Assembly (NCBI RefSeq): GCF_000373585.1
Contig: NZ_KB891885.1
Location: 302,348-366,347 of the forward strand
DNA: 64,000 nucleotides
Origin: Streptomyces sp. MspMP-M5
GTDB lineage: Bacteria; Actinomycetota; Actinomycetes; Streptomycetales; Streptomycetaceae
Direction of reading: 5' to 3'
Shown: one piece after another, positions 32,737 through 40,189 of the stretch
How the letters are laid out: the number at the start of each line of letters is the position of its first letter
Position numbering within the stretch: position 1 is the stretch's first letter
Made by a program: the position numbers and the translations under genes
The notes under the pieces: generated by a model
Told to the model about the DNA's origin: nothing
Seen by the model: the letters and a program-made list of their open reading frames with translations, nothing else
Databases searched by the model: none

Positions 32737-33552
32737 TCAGCCCTTGAGGAACTCCAGCAGGTCCTCGTTGAGACGGGCGTGGTGGCTGGCGTAGAGGCCG
32801 TGGCCGGCGTCCGGGTACTCCTTGTAGACGGCGCCCGGGATCAGCTCCGCGGTCCGCCGCCCGGTGCCGTCGACCGGCGCCGAGAAGTCGGCCGTGCCGT
32901 GCACCACCAGCGCCGGGATGTCGATCCCGCGCAGCCCCGCCCGGTGGTCGGTGTGGAAGACCGCGTGCTGCACCTGGAGCGTGGCGTACGGCGCGCACGA
33001 CAGCGCCTGCCGGAGGGTGAGGTCGACCATGAGGGGGTGGGTGTCGGTGCCCAGGTGGGTGGCGAAGAAGACCTGCGCCTGCTGGGCCATCCACCGCGGC
33101 CGGTCGCTCCGCAGCAGCGCCGTCGACTGCTCGAACGCGGCCTCCGGCAGCCCCTCGGGGTTGTCGGCCGTCTGCTTCATGAACGGCAGGGTCGCCGCGA
33201 CGAACGCGGCCCGGCGGACCCGCCCGGAACCGTGCCGGGCCAGATAGCGGGCGACCTCCGCACCGCCCAGCGAGTGCCCGACCAGGGTCGCCCCGGTCAG
33301 GTCGAGATGGTCCAGCAGGGCGGCCAGGTCGTCCGAGGTCGAGTCGGTGTCGTAGCCGCCGGCCGGCCGGTCCGAGCGGCCGTGCCCGCGCCGGTCGAAC
33401 GTGAGGCAGCGGTGGCCCCGCTCCACGAAGTAGGGGATCTGGTACTCCCACATGTCGGTGGGCATCATCGCGCTCGACACGAACACCAGCGGCTCGCCCC
33501 GGCCGTACTCCTCGTACCAGAGGCGGGTCCCGTCGTGGCCCTCGAAGAACAT
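32737..33552 (-). CDS. alpha/beta hydrolase (chloroperoxidase-like)
   Basis: Cytosolic alpha/beta-fold hydrolase of 271 aa. Nucleophile elbow GHSLGG (Ser ~res 97), oxyanion segment FVSSAMMPTDMW, acid Asp in VVHGTADFSAPVDG and catalytic His in YPDAGHGLYASH complete the triad. FDRRGHGRSD is typical of the non-heme haloperoxidase/esterase group. Substrate unknown. ATG at 33552 with ggaggaaacgcc upstream. Confidence 0.9.
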   Translation of the reverse strand: MFFEGHDGTRLWYEEYGRGEPLVFVSSAMMPTDMWEYQIPYFVERGHRCLTFDRRGHGRSDRPAGGYDTDSTSDDLAALLDHLDLTGATLVGHSLGGAEVARYLARHGSGRVRRAAFVAATLPFMKQTADNPEGLPEAAFEQSTALLRSDRPRWMAQQAQVFFATHLGTDTHPLMVDLTLRQALSCAPYATLQVQHAVFHTDHRAGLRGIDIPALVVHGTADFSAPVDGTGRRTAELIPGAVYKEYPDAGHGLYASHHARLNEDLLEFLKG

Positions 33553-33581
33553 GGCGTTTCCTCCCGTTGTGGCGCTTTCCG

Positions 33582-33631
33582 CCGCGTTTCGCTGCGTTCA
33601 CCGTGTTGCGCCGCGTTCGCTGCGTTCGCCG
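33582..33631. repeat. imperfect direct repeat upstream of hydrolase
   Basis: Two ~21-bp copies, 33582-33603 and 33611-33631, sharing CCGCGTT(T)CGCTGCGTTC(A/G)CCG, lie 30-80 bp before the hydrolase start. May be a paired binding site or simple slippage. Confidence 0.6.
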
Positions 33632-33783
33632 CGACGGGCACCACGATGCCGGGCCGGGAAGGGTGGCTCAATTACCTCGGTGGTCATGGGAGTTGGGGCG
33701 GGCCGCCGGTCGGCGTCGGCCGGTGGCCGGTGGCCGGAAACCGGCCGCGGCCGGGCGGACGGTCCCCGGCCGCGGCCGGCGGC

Positions 33784-34254
33784 TCACCAGCCCGCGCCCG
33801 CCGGCTGCCGGGTGGTGGCGTTGAGCCGGTTGAAGAGGTTGGTCAGCCCGATCGTCAGGACGATCGCCGCCAGCTGCTTCTCGTCGAAGTGGTCGGCGGC
33901 GGCGTCCCAGACCGCGTCCGGCACCGGGTCGGAGCTGTCCGCGAGCCGGGTCGCGGCCTCGGTGAGGGCCAGCGCGGCCCGCTCCTCGTCGCTGAAGTAC
34001 GGCGCCTCCCGCCAGGCCGCCACCGCGAACAGCTTCAGGTCGTCGACCCCCGCCTTGCGGGCGTTCTTGACCCCGCCGTCCACGCAGTAGCTGCACCCGT
34101 TGATCTGGCTGGCCCGCAGGTGCACCAGCTCCAGCGTCTCCTCCGACACCCCGCCCGTGCGGGTCGCCTTGGCCACGGCCAGCAGCGGCTGCATGGCCTC
34201 CGGGATGACCACCGCAGGGTTCTGCATACGTGCTTCCGTCACTCGTGCGTCCAT
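33784..34254 (-). CDS. carboxymuconolactone decarboxylase/AhpD-family protein
   Basis: Small helical protein of the AhpD/CMD fold, 156 aa. The CxxC pair lies in QINGCSYCVDGG with the upstream Glu in EETLELVHLRAS, so a thiol-based peroxidase-type reaction is likely. The position that is usually His after the second Cys (CxxCxxxH) is Gly here, which would weaken the classic AhpD proton relay. ATG at 34254 with ggagag. Minus strand, same direction as the hydrolase but 231 bp away. Confidence 0.85.
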   Translation of the reverse strand: MDARVTEARMQNPAVVIPEAMQPLLAVAKATRTGGVSEETLELVHLRASQINGCSYCVDGGVKNARKAGVDDLKLFAVAAWREAPYFSDEERAALALTEAATRLADSSDPVPDAVWDAAADHFDEKQLAAIVLTIGLTNLFNRLNATTRQPAGAGW

Positions 34255-34390
34255 CACTGCTCTCCTCGCCTCTCGTCCGGTGTCCCGGCCGGCGCCTCGG
34301 TTCGGCGCCGTCACTGCACCGACGGATCCCGCGCGGAGAATGTGACAGCGGGCCGGCCCCCGTTTTCCGGGGCCGGCCCGCCGACGAGGC

Positions 34391-35716
34391 TCACGCCTTC
34401 GGCGCGACCTTGCTCAGACCGTTGATGATCCGGTCCATCGCGTCGCCGCCCGTCGGATCGGTGAGGTTGGCGAGCATCTTGAGCGTGAAGCGCATCAGCA
34501 GCGGGTGGGTCAGCCCGCGCTGAGTGGCGATCCGCATCACCTGGGGGTTGCCGATGAGCTTCACGAACGCCCGGCCCAGGGAGTAGTAGCCGCCGTAGGT
34601 GTCCTTGAGGACCTTCGGGTAGCGGTGCAGCGCCAGCTCGCGCTGGGCGTACGTGGCGCGCGCGTGCGCCTGGACGATCACCTCGGCCGCGATCGCGCCG
34701 GACTCCATCGCATAGGCGATGCCCTCGCCGTTGAACGGGTTCACCAGCCCGCCCGCGTCACCGACCAGGAGGAGGCCCTTGGTGTAGTGCGGCTGGCGGT
34801 TGAACGCCATCGGCAGGGCCGCGCCGCGGATCGGACCCGTCATGTTCTCCGGGGTGTAGCCCCAGTCCTCCGGCATGGACGCGCACCACGCCTTGAGGAT
34901 CTCCCGCCAGTCCAGCTCCCGGAAGGCGGAGCTGGAATTGAGGATCCCCAGACCGACGTTGCTCGTACCGTCGCCCATGCCGAAGATCCAGCCGTAGCCC
35001 GGCAGCAGCCGGTCCTGCGCGCCCCGGCGGTCCCACAACTCCAGCCAGGACTCCAGGTAGTCGTCGTCGTGCCGCGGCGAGGTGAAGTACGTCCGCACCG
35101 CGACACCCATCGGCCGGTCCTCGCGCCGGTGCAGCCCCATCGCCAGCGACAGCCGGGTGGAGTTGCCGTCGGCGGCCACCACGACCGGGGCGTGGAAGGT
35201 CACCGGCGTCTTCTCGTCGCCGAGCTTGGCGTGCACGCCGGTGATGTGCCCGGTCAGCTCGTTCACGATCGGGGCGCCCACGTTGCACCGCTCGTGGAGC
35301 CGGGCGCCCGCCTTCTGCGCCTGGCGGGCCAGCTGCTCGTCGAAGTCGTCGCGCTTGCGGACCAGCCCGTAGTCCGGGAAGGAGGCGAGATCCGGCCAGT
35401 CCAGCTGGAGCCGGGAGCCGCCGCCGATGATGCGCAGGCCCTTGTTGCGCAGCCAGCCGGCCTCCTCGGAGATGTCGATGCCCATCGCCACCAGCTGCTT
35501 GACGGCCCGCGGGGTGAGCCCGTCGCCGCAGACCTTCTCGCGCGGGAACGCGGTCTTCTCCAGGAGCAGCACGTCCAGACCGGACTTGGCGAGGTGGTAC
35601 GCGGTGGTCGCGCCGGCCGGTCCGGCACCGACGACGATCACATCCGCGCTGCGCTCCGATCGGGGCGCGGTCGCGGGCTCGGTCACGGGCTCAGTCACGG
35701 ACGCGGACTCGGTCAC
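34391..35716 (-). CDS. geranylgeranyl reductase-family FAD oxidoreductase
   Basis: FAD-dependent prenyl reductase, 441 aa. N-terminal Rossmann motif VIVVGAGPAGATTAYHLAKSG; later DGNSTRLSLAMG and the FAD-closing motif LLVGDAGGLVNPFNGEGIAYAMESG. The family saturates double bonds in prenyl chains. Mycobacterial MenJ, which reduces the menaquinone side chain, is in this family and its gene is next to a ubiE/menG gene; here ubiE is 2 kb away and complex I adjacent. Streptomyces menaquinones are partly saturated, so a MenJ-like role is the best guess. GTG at 35716 with cgggaga. Confidence 0.88.
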   Translation of the reverse strand: MTESASVTEPVTEPATAPRSERSADVIVVGAGPAGATTAYHLAKSGLDVLLLEKTAFPREKVCGDGLTPRAVKQLVAMGIDISEEAGWLRNKGLRIIGGGSRLQLDWPDLASFPDYGLVRKRDDFDEQLARQAQKAGARLHERCNVGAPIVNELTGHITGVHAKLGDEKTPVTFHAPVVVAADGNSTRLSLAMGLHRREDRPMGVAVRTYFTSPRHDDDYLESWLELWDRRGAQDRLLPGYGWIFGMGDGTSNVGLGILNSSSAFRELDWREILKAWCASMPEDWGYTPENMTGPIRGAALPMAFNRQPHYTKGLLLVGDAGGLVNPFNGEGIAYAMESGAIAAEVIVQAHARATYAQRELALHRYPKVLKDTYGGYYSLGRAFVKLIGNPQVMRIATQRGLTHPLLMRFTLKMLANLTDPTGGDAMDRIINGLSKVAPKA

Positions 35717-35834
35717 GGCATTGTCTCCCGGAAGTCGATAACGGGATATCCGCTGTGGATATCTGGGTGCCGACCGGCACTGGGCAGGTGCAGTCTATGG
35801 GGGCCGTGATGATCGGAAACTGAAGGGTTGTCCC

Positions 35835-36406
35835 ATGACGTCTGTGCCCGCCCCGGGGTCCGCACGCCCCCTCCCCGCCGTCGAACTGCGGGTCCCCACC
35901 GAAGAGGACGCATGGCACTGGCACCGGGTCTTCGACGACCCCGAGGTGATGGAGTTCCACGGCGGCACCCCCGCCGAACTCTCGGTCTACGAGGAGCTCA
36001 CTTTCCCCAAGCTCTCAGCTTCGTTCGAGCAGGGGAGGCCCCACTCCAGCGCCGTCACCACGCCGAACGCGGCTTCTGCCTCTACACCCTGCTGGACCCG
36101 GCGGACGGCGCGGTCATCGGCTTCACCGGCGCCCAGCCCTGGCCGCAGGAGTGGGGCCCGGCCGGCGAGATCGAGATCGGGTGGAGACTGGGCCGGGCGT
36201 ACTGGGGCAAGGGGTACGCCACGACGGCCGCGCAACGTGCGCTGCACGCCGTACGGGCGGCCGGCGTCCGGCACGTGGTGTCGATGATCGACTCCCGCAA
36301 CGCACGCTCGATCGCGGTCGCCCGCCGCCTGGGCATGCGCCCGGCCGAGACCGTCCCCACACCGGACGGCAGGCGGACGGCGCACTGCCATCGCCTGGAT
36401 CTGTGA
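35835..36406 (+). pseudogene. GNAT acetyltransferase, broken by a ~44-bp insertion
   Basis: The N-terminal part (VELRVPTEEDAWHWHRVFDD..., from ATG 35835) and the C-terminal acetyl-CoA part (IEIGWRLGRAYWGKGYATTA..., to the stop at 36404-36406) lie in two different plus-strand frames. The switch falls at a palindromic sequence (36001-36046) that encodes nothing typical of the family. Removing 44 bp joins the frames as VYEEL-[L/T]-QRRHHAERGFCLYTLL, which looks like an ordinary RimJ/RimL-type GNAT. The frame-2 part has an in-frame start at 35828 but its N-terminal half is then nonsense. So the gene is probably inactive, unless frameshifting rescues it. Confidence 0.8.
36001..36046. repeat. small palindromic insertion inside the GNAT gene
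   Basis: About 44 bp with nested inverted repeats: CCCC-AAGCTC (36005-36014) pairs with GAGC-AGGGG (36027-36035), followed by a second GGCCCC stretch. It has no coding sense in the host frame and shifts it by +2. A CACT occurs on both sides (35999-36002 and 36042-36045) but using it as a target duplication does not restore the frame. I recall similar Ser/Leu-encoding palindromes scattered in Streptomyces genomes, which I cannot verify here. Confidence 0.65.
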
Positions 36407-36685
36407 GGCGGGGTCGCGGGGCGGTGGGGGCGTGGGGGATGTGGACGCCTGGACCGGGCACCGTTCTCGGCGCCTGGGCCTGGGCACGGTTCTCGGCCTT
36501 CTTGGCGTCCTCGACACCTGGGACCGGATCGCTGCGGTGCCCGGCCCCCACTCCCCGGATTTGACCGAAAGAAGAGCGCCTCCCGCGCATCCATTGCCGC
36601 GCCCCGGATGTCTCAAGGGGCAGCGGCACTCTCAGGTGTCCGCAACTGCATGTGACCGCACTGCAGGGGTATTTGGAGCATCCAC

Positions 36686-37606
36686 TTGAACATTGGCATC
36701 AAAGGCATCAGGCGCATCAAGGGCATCAAGGGCATGCGGCGCGCATCCGCCGTGGCCCTCACCACCGGCGCCGTCCTGACCGCCGGGGCGTTCGGCTCCC
36801 AGGCGCAGGCCGCCGGCCTCCCGACGCCCAGCATCACCGCCGCCGGCGGTTTCGTGATGAACAACGGCAGCGGCGCGACGCTCTACGGCAAGGCCGCCGA
36901 CACCCGCCGGTCCACCGGCTCCACCACCAAGATCATGACGGCCCGGGTGGTGCTGGCCCAGAAGAACCTCAACCTGGATTCCAAGGTCACGATCCAGAAG
37001 GCGTACAGCGACTACATCGTCAACAACAACTGGGCCTCGTCGGCCCACTTGATCGTCGGCGACAAGGTGACGGTCCGTCAGCTGCTCTACGGGCTGATGC
37101 TCCCGTCCGGCTGCGACGCGGCCTACGCGCTGGCCGACACCTTCGGCAGCGGCTCGACCCGCGACGCCCGGGTGAAGTCGTTCATCGGCCAGATGAACGC
37201 CACCGCCAAGAACCTGGGCATGAAGAACACCCACTTCGACTCGTTCGACGGAATAGGGCGTGGTACGAACTACTCGACCCCGCGCGACCTGACCAAGCTC
37301 GCCAGCAACGCGATGAAGTTCTCCACCTTCCGCACGGTGGTGGGGACGAAGTCCACCAAGCAGAAGGTCACCACGCAGAACGGCGGCTACCGCTACATGT
37401 CGTGGACCAACACCAACAACCTGCTCGGCAGCTACCAGGGCACCATCGGCGTGAAGACCGGCTCGGGCCCGGAGGCCAAGTACTGCCTGGTCTTCGCCGC
37501 CACCCGCGGCGGCAAGACCGTCATCGGCACGGTCCTGGCCTCCTCGTCCCTGGACAACCGCACCGCGGACGCCAAAAAGCTGCTGGACTACGCCTTCAAG
37601 AAGTAA
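36686..37606 (+). CDS. D-alanyl-D-alanine carboxypeptidase (S11 family)
   Basis: Exported penicillin-binding-type enzyme of 306 aa that trims the terminal D-Ala from peptidoglycan stem peptides. An N-terminal signal peptide ends near AQA-AG (~res 43). SxxK is S79-T-T-K82 and the KTG triad is K257-T-G259. The middle motif is S141-G-C143 where most family members have SxN, a change in an active-site residue. TTG at 36686 has ggag at 7 bp; the first 16 codons are a repetitive KGIRRIKGIKG run, so ATG at 36734 may be the true start. Followed by tandem repeats and a very strong terminator. Confidence 0.9.
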   Translation: MNIGIKGIRRIKGIKGMRRASAVALTTGAVLTAGAFGSQAQAAGLPTPSITAAGGFVMNNGSGATLYGKAADTRRSTGSTTKIMTARVVLAQKNLNLDSKVTIQKAYSDYIVNNNWASSAHLIVGDKVTVRQLLYGLMLPSGCDAAYALADTFGSGSTRDARVKSFIGQMNATAKNLGMKNTHFDSFDGIGRGTNYSTPRDLTKLASNAMKFSTFRTVVGTKSTKQKVTTQNGGYRYMSWTNTNNLLGSYQGTIGVKTGSGPEAKYCLVFAATRGGKTVIGTVLASSSLDNRTADAKKLLDYAFKK

Positions 37607-37656
37607 CCGGGGCAAGCAGGAAGCAACGCGGGCAAGCCGTCAACGACCAGCGCCCG

Positions 37657-37705
37657 GTGAACGGGCTCAGTGAACTGGCTCAGTGAACGGGCTCAGTGAA
37701 CGGGC
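37657..37705. repeat. 13-bp tandem repeat
   Basis: GTGAACGGGCTCA is repeated 3.8 times without gaps (starts at 37657, 37670, 37683, 37696; second copy has one change). It lies between the carboxypeptidase stop and its terminator. A second short direct repeat, CGGCAACAGGTGAAG, follows at 37740-37770. Confidence 0.85.
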
Positions 37706-37763
37706 CCCGCCACCGGGCCACCATCGGTCCACTGCGGCATCCGGCAACAGGTGAAGCGGCAAC

Positions 37764-37817
37764 AGGTGAAGGGCCCGCCCCCGACGGTTTTTGCCGTCGG
37801 GGGCGGGCCCTTCACCT
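37764..37817. terminator. very strong hairpin terminator, carboxypeptidase / ubiE
   Basis: Perfect 24-bp inverted repeat (37764-37787 with 37794-37817) closed by a TTTTTG loop, between two convergent genes. Likely bidirectional. Confidence 0.92.
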
Positions 37818-37867
37818 ACAGCCGGGGCTCCGGCCCCTGCCCCCCCCGTCCCGGCTCCAGCCCCTGA

Positions 37868-38569
37868 TCAGCCCTCGACCGGCTTGGTGCCCCGGTGCAG
37901 CGCCACGACCCCACCGGACAGGTTGCGCCAGGCGACCTCGGTCCAGCCCGCGCCCTGGAGCCGGGCGGCCAGCTCAGGCTGGTTGGGCCAGGTGCGGATG
38001 GACTCCGCGAGGTAGACGTACGCCTCCGGGTTGCTGCTGACCGCACGCGCGACCGGCGGCAGCGCCCGCATCAGGTACTCGGCGTAGACGGTCCGGAACG
38101 GCTCCCAGGTCGGCTCGCTGAACTCGCAGATCACCACCCGCCCACCGGGCTTGGTGACGCGGTACAACTCGGCCAGCGCGACATCGGTGTCCTGGATGTT
38201 CCGCAGCCCGAAGGAGATGGTGACGGCGTCGAACACCCCGTCCGCGAACGGCAGCCGCATCCCGTCCCCCGCCGCGAACGGCAGCCACGGGCGCCGCTTC
38301 TTGCCCTCCTGCAGCATCCCGACCGAGAAGTCGCACGGCACGACGTACGCCCCGGTCCGCGCGAACGGCAGCGACGACGTGCCCGTCCCGGCCGCAAGGT
38401 CGAGCACCCGCTCGGCGGGCCGCGCGGCCACCGCACGATCCACCGCCTTGCGCCAGAGCCGCGCCTGGCCCAGGGAGAGCACGTCGTTGGTGAGGTCGTA
38501 CCGCGCCGCCACGTCGTCGAACATCGCGGCGACTTCGTTCGGCTGCTTGTCCAGGGATGCTCGGGTCAC
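37868..38569 (-). CDS. menG: demethylmenaquinone methyltransferase
   Basis: UbiE/MenG SAM-dependent methyltransferase, 233 aa, making menaquinone from demethylmenaquinone, the last step of the pathway. SAM motif [17 protein letters not shown], motif [27 protein letters not shown], and the family signature [17 protein letters not shown] near the N-terminus. GTG at 38569 (reading [20 protein letters not shown]); the ribosome site is weak. The long open frame upstream is GC-rich filler, not protein. Fits the neighbouring mqn and nuo genes. Confidence 0.94.
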   Translation of the reverse strand: MTRASLDKQPNEVAAMFDDVAARYDLTNDVLSLGQARLWRKAVDRAVAARPAERVLDLAAGTGTSSLPFARTGAYVVPCDFSVGMLQEGKKRRPWLPFAAGDGMRLPFADGVFDAVTISFGLRNIQDTDVALAELYRVTKPGGRVVICEFSEPTWEPFRTVYAEYLMRALPPVARAVSSNPEAYVYLAESIRTWPNQPELAARLQGAGWTEVAWRNLSGGVVALHRGTKPVEG

Positions 38570-38613
38570 CGGGCCATTGTCCACCGTGCACCACCGAAGC
38601 CAGGCACCGGGCA

Positions 38614-38685
38614 CCGGCCCCAAGCCCCGGCCGACCCAAGCCAACCCGACCGACCCGGCCGCCGGCCCCAGGCCCCGGCCGACCC
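38614..38685. repeat. 24-bp direct repeat in ubiE upstream region
   Basis: Two copies, 38614-38637 and 38662-38685, identical at 23 of 24 bases (ccggcccca-g/a-gccccggccgaccc type), in a C-rich tract just before ubiE. First of three repeat families in a ~900-bp gene-free gap. Confidence 0.7.
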
Positions 38686-38810
38686 GGCCAACCCAAGCCA
38701 AGTGGGACGGAGCCTGGGGCCGGTGTGCGCCGCGGTCTGGGGCCGGCGTGGGGCGGGACGCCTCGCCAGACGCGGGCGGCCCGTCGAGCGCGGGCCCGAC
38801 CTCGGCGAAA

Positions 38811-38870
38811 CCGGGGCACGTCTTTGCCGGGGCAGGTCTTTGGTCGGGGCAGGTCTTTGGTCGGGGACGG
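38811..38870. repeat. 16/17-bp tandem repeat
   Basis: Three copies of CCGGGGCAGGTCTTTG or close variants (38811-38826, 38827-38842, 38843-38859) plus a partial fourth. Second repeat family of the gap upstream of ubiE. Confidence 0.8.
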
Positions 38871-39210
38871 CCGTCATGCCCCCCTCTGACATTCCGGGTG
38901 GTCGAGCGGCACGTAACGCGTCGTGACGATCGGCGCGTAACGCATCGTGAGCAGCCGGGCGACGGCCGTCCCCGCAACCAAGATCCTGCCGGGCTGAATC
39001 CACTGTTCCGTTTCTGTTGACACCGCCCTGACGCGTGGTCGACCGGCCCTGACGAGTTCTTGACGGGGCGGCCCTGGCGAGTTCTTGGCGGGCGTGGAAG
39101 CGGGTGGAGGCGGGGCGGGGTGACGGGCTCGGTTCCGCACGGGGGGCCACGGGGGGCATCGGGGTGAACGTGCAGTTCAGGGCAGCGATCGGGCCACCCC
39201 CCGCGAGCCC

Positions 39211-39360
39211 CAGGCGCCCACAGCCGGGCCGCATTCCACGGGCCCCAGGCGCCCACGACCGGCCCCAGGCGCCCACGATCGGTCGCGTTCCGCTGGGCTC
39301 AGGCGCTCGTGGCCGGGTCGCGTTCCACTGGGCCTCAGGCGCTTGTGGCCGGGTCGTGCG
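39211..39360. repeat. ~35-bp degenerate tandem repeat
   Basis: Five units beginning CAGGCGC start at 39211, 39246, 39266, 39300 and 39336 (the second is a 20-bp partial). Consensus CAGGCGC(C/T)C(A/G)(C/T)G(A/G)CCGG followed by (G/T)TCGCGTTCCACTGGGC. Third repeat family of the gap. Confidence 0.75.
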
Positions 39361-39479
39361 TGCCTGTTGTGTGTGCCTTGGGCCGCCTGCCTCCTTCCTC
39401 TTTCGGCAACGATTACGGAGCGTGAGAAGTTCCGGGTTCGTTACGGAGTGTAGTTGAGAGGTGGGCGCGGCGTCAGGGG

Positions 39480-40175
39480 TCAGCGGCGGCGGTGGACAAG
39501 GCGGCCGGAGAGGACGGTGGCCAGGCAGGTGCCGTCCGGGGCGAAGACGGCGAAGTCGGCCGGGGCGCCGGGGGCGAGGGCCACGGAGGTGGACAGGGGC
39601 GCCTCGGTCTCTTCCAGGTGGTCGGTCTGGCGGAGGCCGGAGCGCTGGACGGCGGTGCGGACCGCGGGGCGGGTGAAGGGGCCCGCCAGGGAAGTGGTAC
39701 CGGCGGCCAGGAGGCGCTGGAGGCCGCGGCGGGCGCTGGCGCCCCAGCGGGTCTCGGTCATCGGCAGGGCGGCCAGCGCCGCGCCGGTCAGCGGCTCCGT
39801 GCCCAGTTCGGCGGCCTCGCGCGGGTCGGGGTGGTAGGCGGCCTCCAGCAGTGCCGCGCCGTCCGGTTCGTGGCGTCCGGGCGTGAGGATGCCGTCCCAC
39901 TCCCGGACCCGGATGCTCGGCCGGGCTCCCGGCTCCGCGCCGGCAGGCGGAGCGTCCGTCCCGCAGCCGCCCGATGCGTACGCAGCATTCGCTCCGTAGG
40001 CGCCCCTCTCGGAGGCACCCGTTCCATAGGCCGTCCCGTAGGCCGCCAGTAGTTCCTCGTAGGGGCCGATGGCGGCCAGGCGGTCGCCGTCGACGAGGAC
40101 CGCGTAGCCGGGGAGCGGCTCGGTGTCCTCGGCGCGGGTGAGCCGGACGGCCCGGACCCGGTGGAGCGTCAGCAT
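39480..40175 (-). CDS. imidazolonepropionase-like (amidohydrolase-related) protein
   Basis: 231-aa protein resembling the ends of an amidohydrolase: the N-terminal beta-sandwich piece (MLTLHRVRAVRLT...GYAVLVDGDRLAAIGPYEEL) and the C-terminal one (APGAPADFAVFAPDGTCLATVLSGRLVHRRR). The central TIM barrel with the HxH and other metal ligands is missing; instead there is a Tyr/Gly/Ala low-complexity insert (~res 45-75) and DGILTPGRHEPDG. So it is unlikely to be a working hydrolase. It starts 14 bp before the mqnC stop region on the same strand, so it is probably co-transcribed with mqnC. Conserved neighbourhood hints at a structural role in menaquinone synthesis, unproven. Confidence 0.72.
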   Translation of the reverse strand: MLTLHRVRAVRLTRAEDTEPLPGYAVLVDGDRLAAIGPYEELLAAYGTAYGTGASERGAYGANAAYASGGCGTDAPPAGAEPGARPSIRVREWDGILTPGRHEPDGAALLEAAYHPDPREAAELGTEPLTGAALAALPMTETRWGASARRGLQRLLAAGTTSLAGPFTRPAVRTAVQRSGLRQTDHLEETEAPLSTSVALAPGAPADFAVFAPDGTCLATVLSGRLVHRRR

Positions 40176-40189
40176 CCGTGCGCCGGTGG

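Larger units (their letters stand above)
38570..39479. other. gene-free, repeat-rich intergenic region
   Basis: About 900 bp with no convincing gene between ubiE (minus, starting 38569) and the end of the amidohydrolase-like gene. An 88-codon minus-strand frame (38874-39140) is not recognisable as protein. Besides the three repeat families listed, CGTAACGC(A/G)TCGTGA occurs twice 23 bp apart (38929 and 38952 regions), a possible direct-repeat operator. Confidence 0.6.

Noticed and set aside
35999..36045. CACT target-site duplication around the GNAT insertion
   Set aside because: Removing the segment between the CACT copies does not restore the reading frame, so it is probably chance.
38874..39140. 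88-codon frame in the repeat-rich gap
   Set aside because: No ribosome site and overlaps repeats; the C-terminal part looks slightly protein-like but not enough to call.
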